In this document: positions 1-11,086 of the stretch, piece by piece
Layout of the letters: each line of letters opens with the position of its first letter
Numbering within the stretch: the stretch's first letter is position 1
Assembly: GCA_035772405.1 (NCBI GenBank)
Contig: JAYKKM010000080.1
Location: forward strand, 3,089,501 to 3,153,500
DNA from: Chrysogorgia sp. JL179-B06
Taxonomy: Eukaryota; Cnidaria; Anthozoa; Scleralcyonacea; Chrysogorgiidae
Direction of reading: 5' to 3'
Length of the DNA stretch: 64,000 nucleotides
Made by a program: the position numbers and the translations under genes
Notes under the pieces: generated by a model
Databases searched by the model: none
What the model was told of the DNA's origin: nothing
Seen by the model: the letters and a program-made list of their open reading frames with translations, nothing else

Positions 1-644
1 CCATGTTTTGTCATGAGTCAAGTAAGCGCAGCCGCAGCGTATTTGTCTAGTTTGAAATAAAATCAAACGTTTGCGGGTTATACACCATGTTTATTTAACG
101 ATATAATTCGCTGAGCAAATAAACACAATATAAACCCTCGACATTATATTTAAAGAGATTTTAGAACAACCTTGTTTGTATTTGGTTTGTAATTCTGCTT
201 TAAATGCGGTTTCAAAAGTGGACGGGTATTCTATAATTGCTCCACAAAATAATTTTAATAATAACTACTTGATGACCAAGAGTGAGGTCATTATGATAAA
301 ATATCTAACCAAGATCGTGGCCAAGGTTTGGTATTTTACTGCCGTCAAAATACCGCACTAGCATTATTTTCTGTTGTCTCATTCTTGTCTGGATTTTGAT
401 CATTTTGAGGCAATAACTCTCTTAGGATTTTGTGTTTGTTCCCAACAACCATAGGGAATTAGCCAGTGAAATTTTATCCATGGACATATAGTTGCCATAA
501 TGTTCTGTCCAACTTAGCACCTTTATCAACCTTGTGATTAATATAAGAAAGATCAAGAATTGTTTTTCTAACAAACAGTATATTAACTATTATAATATAA
601 TGTTTGCGGGTATTTCTTTTGTTCTCACAGGGCCATTAACAACT
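1..644. other. AT-rich host DNA without recognised gene
   Basis: I see no protein family, RNA gene or clear repeat here. Open frames are short and none has a recognisable domain. Confidence 0.5.
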
Positions 645-997
645 ATTATATCACCATTGGTTCAGTTTCCTTTCTTCTCTAGTGGCCATTATATCTGATA
701 TCAACCTCATAAAATTATTCATGAGGTTGATAAGTACTTATCAACCTCATAAAATTATTCATGAGGTTGATAAGTACTTATCAACCTCATAAAATTATTC
801 ATGAGGTTGATAAGTACTTATCAACCTCATACAATTATTCATGAGGTTGATAAGTACTTATCAACCTCATACAATTATTCATGAGGTTGATAAGTTGATA
901 AGTACTTGATATCAACCTCATGAATAATTTTATGAGGTTGATATCATATATAATGGCCACTAGAGAACAAAGGAAACTGAACCAATGGTGATATAAT
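645..997. repeat. Fold-back element with a core of tandem palindromes
   Basis: The outer arms begin ATTATATCACCATTGG at 645 and end with the reverse complement at 997, continuing inward through a TGGCCATTATAT segment on both sides. The interior, about 697-925, consists of tandem copies of a unit that is itself an inverted repeat (ATCAACCTCAT / ATGAGGTTGAT around an AT-rich loop), joined by the palindrome AAGTACTT. It looks like a non-autonomous fold-back or MITE whose core expanded. No coding capacity is seen. Confidence 0.8.
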
Positions 998-1133
998 TAT
1001 AAGTAATAGCATAAAAAGAAGTGCATTAGCTATTAAACGTCCCGCTCGATTCGGGTCATTTACTAAATAACCCTCATCGAGCGGGACGTTTAATAGCTAA
1101 TGCACCTCTTTTTATGCTATTACTTATAATTAT
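993..1133. repeat. Second fold-back element, overlapping the first
   Basis: Two 58-base arms (993-1050 and 1076-1133) are reverse complements with one mismatch seen by eye. They surround a 25-base loop. The element shares the ATAATTAT end with the preceding fold-back, so the two are nested or abutting. No coding capacity. Confidence 0.8.
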
Positions 1134-1190
1134 CCCCTCGCAAGCGAGGTCGCGAAGCGGTGGCAGGGACCCATTTCTCACGAAAAGTTG

Positions 1191-1206
1191 GTATATATAT
1201 ATATAT

Positions 1207-1246
<40 letters not shown>
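1191..1246. repeat. (TA)n microsatellite
   Basis: Nearly uninterrupted TA dinucleotides with a single short break. Confidence 0.9.
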
Positions 1247-1248
<2 letters not shown>

Positions 1249-1426
1249 CCACACATGGTAGGACCAACTCGATCCTTATAAGGAAGTAAAAGGTCGTTTT
1301 GGGTGATCCGTTTGAGTCGGACCATATTTGAGCAGAGAAATTCTAGCGGCCATTATCGATTTGTGATCAGAAGAACTACATAAAGAGGTTTTTACGAAGG
1401 GTATACACGTTTGAGTAAAATAACAA

Positions 1427-1508
1427 GTACGTGTGTTATGTATTTAGACTCGCTAATTCCAAATCTGTTTTCAGAATTGAAATTGGTTAAATATTGATCG
1501 AGATAACG
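1427..1508 (+). repeat. Dispersed ~82-bp repeat, copy 1
   Basis: The segment starts GTACGTGTGTTATGTATTTA and ends near GATCGAGATAACG. Diverged copies lie at 1643-1724 and 4113-4190. A weaker upstream similarity (TTTTTACGAAGGGTA) also recurs near 3910. Probably parts of one old repeat family. Confidence 0.65.
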
Positions 1509-1642
1509 ATTAACGTATACAGTTCATTGTGTGTAATTTGCGTATATATGTATACACTATTGATATATGCTGGATATTTGTGTATAAAGTGGACGGGTAT
1601 TCTACGATTTAGCGATATGTATATATATATATATTATAATAG

Positions 1643-1724
1643 GTACGTGTGTTATGTATTTACAATCGCTAATTCCAAATCTGTTTTCACAATTGAAAAC
1701 GGTTAAATATTGATCGAGATAACG
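1643..1724 (+). repeat. Dispersed ~82-bp repeat, copy 2
   Basis: Direct-orientation match to 1427-1508 with scattered substitutions. The surrounding 1247-2297 interval otherwise shows nothing I can identify. Confidence 0.65.
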
Positions 1725-2297
1725 TTCGAAACGAGGGATAGGTGACAAAGCCCTAAAGGTCGCTTATATAAGCTTGCTTATAAAGCTTGCTTATGCCATG
1801 GGTTATTTTATAACGCAGCCATGGTCTCGTTATTCCTATATGCTACCAGCAATCTTTTATTACATAATATACGACAATTTTATTATAGTATACAAAAGAT
1901 GTTTGTTAACAGGTTGTTTAACCAATTAAGGTGTAGTTTGATTATTCACTCAGCTTTGCAGCTGTCGCGAAGGTTAGTTAATGGTTAATTTGAACCCTGA
2001 AGATGACATTGTAGTCGAAAATTACGTTTTGTAGTTTTTAAACTTTTAACCTGTGTGTAAGACATATTATGAAGCAAACATTATGATGTATGTATTATAT
2101 GTATATGCATGTCTCATCTATTTTAAGGCACATGCATGCCACACCGGTTTGTGGTCTGAAAAATATGATTCATATTATATTCCACTTGTAACCAGAAGTG
2201 ATCCATTATCGGTTGTATAGGAAGGTAGAAGAATCAAGTAAGGGATAGATCTTACTTCGTGTATTGGACACAGAAATTTGCAGGAGTAAAATTTTAG

Positions 2298-2437
2298 TTA
2301 GCACTGTATAGAACTGGCTCGTTCTTTAAAAATCCCATTTATTTTATCTATAATAGGTTTAATTCATAAATTGGAGAACTCCAGGACAAAAATTAATTGG
2401 ATTTTTTAAAGAACGAAGCAGTTCTATACAGTGCTAA
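2298..2437. repeat. Short fold-back element (MITE-like)
   Basis: TTAGCACTGTATAGAACT at 2298 is mirrored by its reverse complement ending at 2437, and the arms continue through a GTTCTTTAAA segment. A related arm fragment recurs near 2538. Non-coding. Confidence 0.7.
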
Positions 2438-2856
2438 ATTTATAAGAGCCGCTAGGTCAGTAGGAACAGAATACCAGTAACGCTTACAATTAAATGGTCA
2501 TTAAACCGTGTCAAATTGTTGAAAATTGTCATAATAGAATTGCTTCGTTCTTTAAAATTACATTACTCTAGGATTAATATTAAAGTTATTAATAAATAAA
2601 GTTATTAATAAATACGATTTCACATTCTTGATTTATGTCAGTAGATTTAAGTTAAAAAGTTGACGGATATTCTATAATCGCTCCTCCGTCTCTGAGCTAA
2701 CTAAATTATAATCATCTGCATATTTTGAAAACAATATATTTCTGAATTTTGAATAATAATATGCAATTCATCTTAGAGTTTACTTATCATGACCAGTTAT
2801 CATGGCCTTCTTCGCCACTACAAAATACTGAAAGCTCGAGAAAACGCTTGTTATCG

Positions 2857-3682
2857 TGTGGAGTATACTCTCTTCTCCGCCGGAGAGATTTGTCGAACGT
2901 GTCAGCTGGACACAAAGATTGCAGGATTGCGGGCGGGAAAAGGGAAAAGAACCTCTGAGGCTCTGCCAGATTTCTGTCGTTTTCTTGTTCATATTGTCGT
3001 TTTCGTGCACACGTTGTTTTGTCATGCATATATGGTCCATCTTTGGTCCTGTAAGTAACTTACTTGGTTTTTAAGTGATTTTCGCTGATTTGTGATGCGA
3101 ATTCAAACATCCTGCTTGAATGTGATGCCGATGGTATAAAACACGCCGTACATACTTTGCAACTCATACCCAACAGTTAGTTAAGATTTTTAAGCGTTTC
3201 TTCAGCTGCCAACTCCTGTAGCATTTCCTTTCCTTCTATATTCATCTTCGCATCAAATGAACATTTCGGATGCATAATATTAATGCGATAATGATGGCGT
3301 AAACCACTTGGTTCAAATAATATTGCTCTTGACTTTATACATTCCATATTTGGACAACAAACTTTTACAATCGTCAAAGCTTTTAAGTAATGTTTACTTG
3401 GACTTGTATCGCGTAACTTCAAAATATTCGACATTTTGTAAATTTGCAATGTAACTACCGAACCCCGTAATTCGTAATCCCAGTTTGGAGATATTTTAGT
3501 AACCCCCCTGATGCCGCCATATTGAGACAGAAATCTGGCAGAGGTTCTTTTTTCCTTTCTCTTGCCTTTTTCCGCCCGCGATCCTGCAATGTTTGTGTTC
3601 AGCTGACTCGTTCCACTAATCTCTCCGACTACCTCCGAAATATCTCCGAATAATCTCTGCGGAGGAGAGAGTGGGGTATATA
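2857..3682. repeat. Inverted-repeat element with an unrecognised internal ORF
   Basis: Arms at about 2857-2978 and 3526-3682 are diverged reverse complements; shared landmarks include CCGCCCGC and GCAGAGGTTCTTTT. A 175-codon open frame on the minus strand (3704-3177) runs across the right arm. Its C-terminal half has several Cys residues but matches no family I recognise. Probably a degenerate DNA transposon; whether the frame is coding is uncertain. Confidence 0.5.
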
Positions 3683-3963
3683 CGTCTGGTTCAATGCTAA
3701 ACACATTGAAAATTGATCAACTTAACGCTGACCTTATCATTTCATAATATTGACCTTATCTTAACGCTGACCTTATCATTTGACGCAGACACTTTACGCG
3801 GACGCCGAGGGTATAGCAATAGCTCTTCTGCACAACGTGCAGGATATATACGACGAGGCGGTTGGGCCGGGCTGGCTGATTGCCGAATAATTTCTAAGTA
3901 CATAAACCGTTTTTACGAATGGTATGCACGTTCTCGTAATATAAGAGACACGTACGTTCAGCG

Positions 3964-4106
3964 GCGAAGCTGGCCGTAGCAACTGGTCATGCTATGCTAA
4001 TTTATAACATCTGCATATTTTGAAAACAATATATTTCTAAAGCTCTGAATTATGTAAATCGTTTTGAAATTTGCATAGCATGACCAGTTGCTATGGCCAA
4101 CTTCGC
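3964..4106. repeat. Fold-back element
   Basis: GCGAAGCTGGCCGTAGCAAC at 3964 is mirrored near-perfectly by the segment ending at 4106, giving arms of about 34 bases around an AT-rich loop. Confidence 0.75.
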
Positions 4107-4112
4107 TACTGC

Positions 4113-4190
4113 GTACGTTATGTATTTAGACTCCGTAATTCCCAAACTGTTTTCAGAATTGAAATCGAGTAAATATTGGCCGAGATAGCG
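4113..4190 (+). repeat. Dispersed ~82-bp repeat, copy 3
   Basis: The most diverged copy of the 1427-1508 repeat. It directly abuts the fold-back at 3964-4106. Confidence 0.55.
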
Positions 4191-4398
4191 TTCAAAATCT
4201 ACATACGACGAACCGGCTTTTAAGGATTTGTTATCGACAGACGCGGTCTGGGCACTGGGGACCATGTATGGGGAAAAGAAACTCTAGCGGTGGGGTGGTT
4301 TGCTGTAGAAAAGGCGGGCGAGGGGATTATTGCGAATTCGTATTTCTAGTTATGTGGCTAAGAAAGATGGCGCACGCTGATTGGTTCGTGAGAGGTCC

Positions 4399-4452
4399 GG
4401 AAAAAAGCGTATTGCCCTCCCGGCGCTGTGAGAGGGCAATACGCCTTTTTCC
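4399..4452. repeat. Perfect-stem palindrome
   Basis: Arms of about 21 bases (GCGTATTGCCCTC core) flank a loop of about 11 bases. A hairpin-forming palindrome with no assigned function. Confidence 0.7.
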
Positions 4453-5500
4453 GCGATAGGTTTTGGCGGGAAAATTTCTGAGTTGATTTAGATGAAAATA
4501 AAAGAGGATTTGAGTATGTTCTTTGAAAAATTTCGAACGATAACACGTCCTGGAACATTAGTGCTGCTTTTCTTGAAAGCTGTTTATCTATAAGTGAAGA
4601 AAATGAATGCCTAACGACCAGTAACGCTTATAAATATGAAACAAAATCAACAAGCTCAGAGGTAAGGTAAACGACAACATCTGAAGACAAACACAACGTT
4701 AAAAACAGAGAACAAAATGAACCAAAAGCCATATAATAAATGTCTTATTAACCTTTAATAAGTCTTTAATAATACTGCAGCTTTATAAGCAAGCAATCTA
4801 AAATCCTGCACGGCATTAAACTTAATTGTGTCATGCATTATGCTACTGTTTTATTTAATACGATACATAATTCTATAAAACTTTGCACTGTCCTTGCGAA
4901 CCTAGTTTTAGTAGTTTTAAACCAGTTTAATTTTCCAAACTAGTTTTTTTACACCAATTCAATTATAATTATAGCAATTAGATTTTTCAAACCAGTTCAA
5001 ATTTTCTAAACAAGAACTTCTTGGGTTAAATCTCAATTTTAATTTTAAAGTTTAAAATTGTCTACGGTTAGTATTCAAGTTTATTTTATTTATTTATTTA
5101 TTTTATTTAATCAAATTTACACTATTATATTGAATACATTATATAATGAAAATTTGTGGACAGTTTACAACAGAATTCAAGATTCCATAGAATAAACCGC
5201 CAGTAGAATTTACTAACATTATTTACAAAATGAAGAATGAATAATAATTCTTATAAAGTGTTTGAATCATCAGCATTAGGGTTGGTATTTGGATTAGTTT
5301 TAGCATCCAATGTTATTTTTCCTTGAGTTGTATTAAGAAAAGTATTAAAGTAAAATACATTATTGCACAATTAAGTGCAAAGCTTTCCATCTGGATACAG
5401 AACACCCTAGGAAGCCCATTCACAAAATTTGCTACCGCCCGCGAAATTTGTCTCAAATTTGCACCAAATATAGTTAAGTATGTGCGTTGATAAGTATGTG
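4453..5500. other. AT-rich stretch without recognised feature
   Basis: Contains a TTTA-rich low-complexity run near 5081-5110 and otherwise nothing I can name. Confidence 0.5.
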
Positions 5501-7025
5501 CGTTGATAAGTACAATTTAATCACTCAGCTTCGCGTGTACCAAGCCTTGCAAACTGGCTATTATTGAAATTGTTTGAAAAAAAAACGAATATCAAATATA
5601 TTTTGTAACTTCTGTGAAATAAATTTTAGCGGTGTTAAAAACAAATTGTGAGTTGACTATATACGGTGAATAAATAAATCTAAATTAATCAATTACGTGC
5701 CTGATGCAGCAGACCTAATTAATAACGATTCTTAAAAAATATCCTTGATCGCGCGCTTCAAAAAACTTGTTTCAACGTCTAAAATTTGGGAATATTTATT
5801 TATTTTTAAGATATTGTCCGTGTATACAATCATGCAGTGTTGCCCAGTATACAAGCTCGAGCCCAAGGCGAAAGGTTGCATGTGTGATACAAGACAGTCG
5901 CTCATGTTTTAAGATATATAATTATTATATTTAAAAGTGACGATTTGGTTGACATTCAAAACTTCGCAAGTGACCGACGTGCACATACATTAGCCTGCAT
6001 GCAGACTCCTCCTGGTAATGAAATATTTTCACTATGCACACATGTAATTCAAGCTGCTATTTACGTATACCATGAATTCAAAGTGAATAAAAATAAACCT
6101 GTTAGTGTTTCGCACCTATACTTTCGCAAGCGATTGATTAAATTAAGGCATGTTCATGTGCTAATAATTAAATATTTATATTCTGCCTAACTTCAGGCGA
6201 TTATAAGGAGTTAAATGCCGTAGTAAACAACTTGAAATCAAATTGCATTTTACACGTTTACAAAACATTAACTAGCTCCCAACAACAAAAGTTACGTCGT
6301 CTACAACGAACACGCATTTCAGACGTAGTATCCGTCTCATGATAGTCACCGGATACAACGCATCTTCAGACGTGGCATATAATAACTAATATGTGAAAAA
6401 TTGTTTAATGGAAGGTTATTGCTACTTATACAAGTTATACCCCTATACGTGAAAAATAAAACAGAAATCGAAGTCTTCAAAGCTGTATACCGAACTCTTT
6501 TAGATAACGAACATGAACGGGAGTTAAGTAAGGCCTTAGCCAGTTGGGTACCTCCATGCTTTGTGGAACGAAGTACGGCTGCTTCGTTCGGATACAACTT
6601 AGGTTTATATGAAAATACACATTCCCTTCTTTAAACATAATCTCCCCGCCAGGTGTTGCTCGAAAACCTCTATTCATTCGAGAGATTACCGTCATGTCGA
6701 CGTCGTACAGTCGTTACATTTTGCTTTTAGACGTTGAAACAAGTTTTTTGAAGCGCGCGATCAAGGATATTTTTTAAGAATCGTTCGTCGTCGCAATTCT
6801 TTATTAATTAGGTCTGCTGCATCAGGCACGTAATTGATTAATTTAGATTTATTTATTCACCGTATATAGTCAACTCACAATTTGTTTTTAACACCGCTAA
6901 AATTTATTTCACAGAAGTTACAAAATATATTTGATATTCGTTTTTTTTTCAAACAATTTCAATAATAGCCAGTTTGCAAGGCTTGGTACACGCGAAGCTG
7001 AGTGATTAAATTGTACTTATCAACG
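5501..7025. mobile_element. 1.5-kb DNA transposon with ~290-bp terminal inverted repeats
   Basis: The left arm (5501-5784) begins CGTTGATAAGTACAATTTAA. The right arm (6725-7025) is its reverse complement with a short insertion. The interior has open frames at 5945-6190 (+) and 6401-6634 (+), neither with a motif I recognise, so the copy is probably non-autonomous or decayed. The GCGTTGATAAGTA end sequence is repeated just outside the left arm (5483-5500), which obscures the target duplication. Confidence 0.75.
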
Positions 7026-7146
7026 CGTTGATAGGTATTATTTGCTTAAATTCGGTGGCATGCAAATTATTATGTATTACAATAAAGTAAAACAATTGCC
7101 AAACCGCAAACGCATTATAACGTTTTATGTTAGCATTGTCTTTTTA

Positions 7147-7247
7147 TCCCCAAATCCGCGTTAATTTACCCCAAATCCGCGTTTTAACCCCGAATCCGCG
7201 TTTTATCCTCAAATCCGCAATTCCGCAAATCCGCATCCGCGTTTTAT
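7147..7247. repeat. Imperfect minisatellite, CCGCGTTTTA-type
   Basis: Four to five degenerate copies of a 17-22 base unit containing CAAATCCGCGTTTTA. The open frames crossing it on the minus strand are by-products of the repeat. Confidence 0.75.
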
Positions 7248-8379
7248 CTATACCCGCTTTATAGACGGGTATTATCTGGTTACTCATCAGCGGATTTAAA
7301 GGTGAAACTACTATGAGAATGGTTGTAGCTGTTGATATATTACCAATATCTCTCGATTGCCAATTGATCAGAACTTCGTCCAATTTATCCTTCGCAAAAA
7401 GCAACCCAGGACTGAAGATGAAAAATAAAAGACTTTCCATAACCAGTGGGAAGAATACAAAGCACATCCTTCATTAAATAGGTACATTCGAGGCAGATAA
7501 TATACTATTTAATCGAAATTTTCCTTCACCATAAATCTATAAAAACGACGCAATAGACGCATTCGATTCGACCCTCCCTTCCCCCAGAATCTGGGTGCCA
7601 CGTGACCAGCCGCAGCCAGGGTACGAGGTTGTTTGCCGATAGCATAGCGTTTACGTTGCTAAGCAACGTAGACGCAAAAAGTGATGGTTAGGACTAGGAT
7701 ATATAGTTAATTTTAGATAAGAGTGATCTTCCAGAATAGTGTGAGTGATGTTTAGTTTCCTTTTTGTAATAATTACAACATCAAGAGTACAGTGATCTTT
7801 TAGAGTATCAAAGAAACTCAACCTTCATGCGTCGCGCGATGCTATGATAACCGCGGCTTGTCATATGTACTGAGTGCTGCGAAAATCATCTGTTATCACT
7901 GATCATTTGTAAAGGAAAACCACTTTAATTTTGTAAATATGGGCGAATCAATAAAACAAAAAAATCTCGAAAGAAGACTGGATCGAACAACTATTGTTCA
8001 GAAAATGAAGCCAGAAGATCGCCATTACTAAGGGACCAAGCAAGAGGGAGAACAGATTGTCGAGAATGAGTAAGCGATAGTCGAGAATGGGTAAGCAACA
8101 GTCGAGAAAAGCAAGCGATAGTGCTTGACGGAACTTCCATCACTTAGGCTCAACGTGAAATGGCAGTCATCTTCCTTTCCCTACGCAAAGAACCTTTGAC
8201 ATAAGGGAGCGTTCATTATTTATTGCAGGGGTTGGTACAGAAGAGAAACAAGTTGAACCAAAAAGCTTTACCCAACCTTTTAAACACTGAATGTGGTAAT
8301 TCCAGGAGAATAATTGGGTATATTACAAGTAATGTTTGGCATCTCACTCGATTATAGACTGCATATAGGGATTTATGGT
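7248..8379. other. Host DNA without recognised gene
   Basis: No family-level similarity noticed on either strand. Confidence 0.5.
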
Positions 8380-8387
8380 GAAGGAAC

Positions 8388-8850
8388 CAGGGGTGGCGCC
8401 AGGAATTCCCCAACGGGGGGGCTAAGTTCCCCGATAGGGGGTCCGGGGGGATGCTCCCCCGGGGAATTTTTGATTTTCTAAGCCTCTGAAACGCTATTTC
8501 CTGCATTTTGGGGGCAGTTATAACAAAAAAAATTAAATTAAAAAACAGTGAAAATCATGATTCATGATTTTGTAGTCAGTACTGTATTTCCTTACTGTTT
8601 ACGAAACTAACTCTAACAATAATATTCACTTAAAAACTACATGACAGTGAGCACGCGAAACAACACTGTGGTGATAGATTTGTGCCAGAGGTGAAAGTTG
8701 ATTACCTTTGACGTTGTTTAGCGAAACGTTTGTTAATCCATAAAAAAACGTTTTTCGATTCTAAGAAAACAAAAGACGAACTTTTTTACTTTTTTTTCTT
8801 CTCTTTTCCCGACAGGGGGGCTAAGGTTCCCCGACGGGGCGCCACCCCTG
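8388..8850. mobile_element. Non-autonomous hAT-type transposon (463 bp)
   Basis: Termini are CAGGGGTGGCGCC and its exact reverse complement. The element is flanked by a perfect 8-bp direct duplication, GAAGGAAC, at 8380-8387 and 8851-8858. CAGGGG-type ends with 8-bp duplications are characteristic of the hAT superfamily. GC-rich subterminal inverted repeats (GGGGGGCTAAG, TTCCCCGA) extend inward from both ends. No transposase fits in 463 bp, so it must be mobilised in trans. Confidence 0.85.
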
Positions 8851-8858
8851 GAAGGAAC

Positions 8859-10299
8859 TGGTCGCGGTTTGTTATTAAAATGTATATATTCTAACACTCG
8901 AAATCATCCGAAGGTCAGTCGGTCAAATATTTTGTCTAGCTTAGTGTTAGCAACGGTTGGTGGTACTGGCTGGTACATGTAACCAGTAGACACGAGAGAA
9001 CAGAGTATGCTAAAAAATAGAGATAGACAGATCGTTATTGGATATGAAGTGATAATCGAATGGAAATCGATGAAACAAAAAGAAAGAGAGCTTTTATTCA
9101 AAACAGAATTACAAAGTCAGTAAGTCTAGCCATGCAAACTCGTCTTTAACTCGATATTACACGCAAGACAAGTATACACATTTACAGCAGTCTCTAGATT
9201 TAGAAACAAAACGAAGAACACCATATCACATTGCTCTCTTTTCTGGACGGTACACTTGTCCGTTTTTCAAGAATTGGTGTTCTTGTCTGCTGCAGCTTGA
9301 GCATCTTTTGGGGTATCTCCACTCCCACCTTTCTTTGCTTGAGTTGCAATGATGCGATTCTTATCGGATTGGTTGACGGGTTTTGGTGGCATCTAAAAAC
9401 GAACAGAGGTCATTATACTTACTAATATTACCTCTTTGGTTCTTTTCTACAATCTAATGTATGATTCCTGCAGGAGTTATATAGCTAATAATAATAATAA
9501 TAACAATAACCTTCCAGTGGCATGTTTATTGGTAGTTTGGATTGTGGCACGAAGATTCTTATTGAGGAAAATAAGAAATTATTCAGTGACATAAAGAAGG
9601 TTCATTTTATCACCAGAGAGATGAATAAAATCGTCCTGCCACAGCTGACGAGGTTGTTTGTGCAGGTAGTCGTCTACATGCTAACAATTCAAAATCCAAT
9701 CGTTGTCACAGCCCTCTTTTGATAAACAGAAAAATACGAGATAACAATTGAAAATCTCGTCACTATAAAGGCCCATTTTAATACACTGGCGAGTTTTGGT
9801 ACGATTTTTAATTTGCGCATCATAGCCTGTTATTATTAGATATATATGCGCCATACATCTCTATGAATACTAATAAGATAAGAAATGAAGAAATAAACTG
9901 GGAAAATCTTTGTCCAAACGGTGGACAAAATCGACAAAACTTTGTTGGACACGTCAATGTAATAATAAGTCAGATAAACACCTCGAACGTCGTATATATG
10001 CGATATACATACCTCGTTCTCGGTGTTGTATCTATTACATATTGCTGGAGGAACTTCAACCAAATTATATAACGGCGTGTATATCTAGGTTTTTAATATT
10101 TTTTAGCTTATTAGTTTCATGTACTTATATTTCTCATAATTTTATTATATATCGTGTAATTATTAATTATTAGGACCTTCCTGAAAATCACATTTGCTGA
10201 GCGGAGTATCCTCATTAAATATTATTATTAGAGCTTAAGTTCGAGCAGAAAAAGGCAGAGATGAAATCGGCAGCGAAATCGGCAGCGAAAAAGTCAGAA
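8859..10299. other. Host DNA without recognised gene
   Basis: A short TAA-trinucleotide run occurs near 9487-9510. Short open frames in all phases have no recognisable domain. Confidence 0.5.
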
Positions 10300-10745
10300 A
10301 AGAAAAACCTCGTCAGATTACCCAATGACTATATATTACGAAATACAACGGAACATTCGAGAAATGGCTTTCGTTCTGGAACACTTTCAAAGAAGAAATC
10401 GACGCGTAAGAGATACCCGCAGTTTCCAAATTTGCTTTTCTGAAAGAATTTTTGGAGCCGAACGTTCGCGAGGAAATCGACGGTTTACCATTTTCGTCCG
10501 AAGGGTACGAGCAAGCTAAAAACATCTTGAAAGCCAAATGAGATCGAACGTGCTTATGTTGACAATATCACTTATATCCATATCAGAAACTTGCCTGTCA
10601 TCGACGGAAAACAGCCAGCTAAAGTACATCAATGTTTTCACACGCTAACGTACAATGTACAATCTTTGGAAACTTTGGACTACCTTAGATAAACTCCCAG
10701 CTATTAAGCCTGAATTAGTGAGTGGACAAAAGGATTGGCAGAGCA
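10300..10745 (+). pseudogene. BEL/Pao-type gag (DUF1759-like) remnant
   Basis: Reading through stops and frame changes gives the N-terminal gag pattern of BEL/Pao LTR elements: a YNGTFEKWLSFWNTFKEEID block, then KFAFLKEFLEP, GLPFSSEGYEQAKNIL and, after a frameshift, RNLPVIDGKQPAKVHQ. In-frame stops and at least one frameshift show that it is dead. No LTRs or pol were found around it, and the fold-back at 11087 lies just downstream. Confidence 0.6.
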
Positions 10746-10941
10746 TGGCCGTAGCAGGGGGTGCGCCCCCCCCCCCCCAATAATTGCTCTGGCGATTTCA
10801 TGCCAGTTTAGATCCGTTTAAACTTGCTGGAAATTACTCTCAGAAGTCAGGAAAGCCTATTTAGGATCGAGATCCTAATTTCAAAAACACCACAGCAGTG
10901 CAGTGACATAATTACCGCTCCCGACGGCCCTGCAGAGTTGG

Positions 10942-11040
10942 GACTTCGCCCATTTACTGCAAGCGCTGACATATTGGAAAGAGATACATCTAATAACTGA
11001 AGGAAGGAAACCCCCTGGAAACCAGAAGCCCCCCGTGACA
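10942..11040 (+). repeat. Direct repeat flanking the large palindrome, left copy
   Basis: A ~100-base segment starting GACTTCGCCCATTTACTG recurs in the same orientation at 12428-12532. The two copies bracket the fold-back at 11087-12426. They are too long and too far from the left palindrome end to be a simple target duplication. Confidence 0.75.
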
Positions 11041-11086
11041 GAAGCTTTCAAGCTCAATCATCGCTGCCGAAAACATCTGTTTATTA

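Noticed and set aside
9231..9425. Hydrophobic 64-codon frame resembling a membrane protein
   Set aside because: Short, AT-rich, no conserved motif and no neighbouring support.
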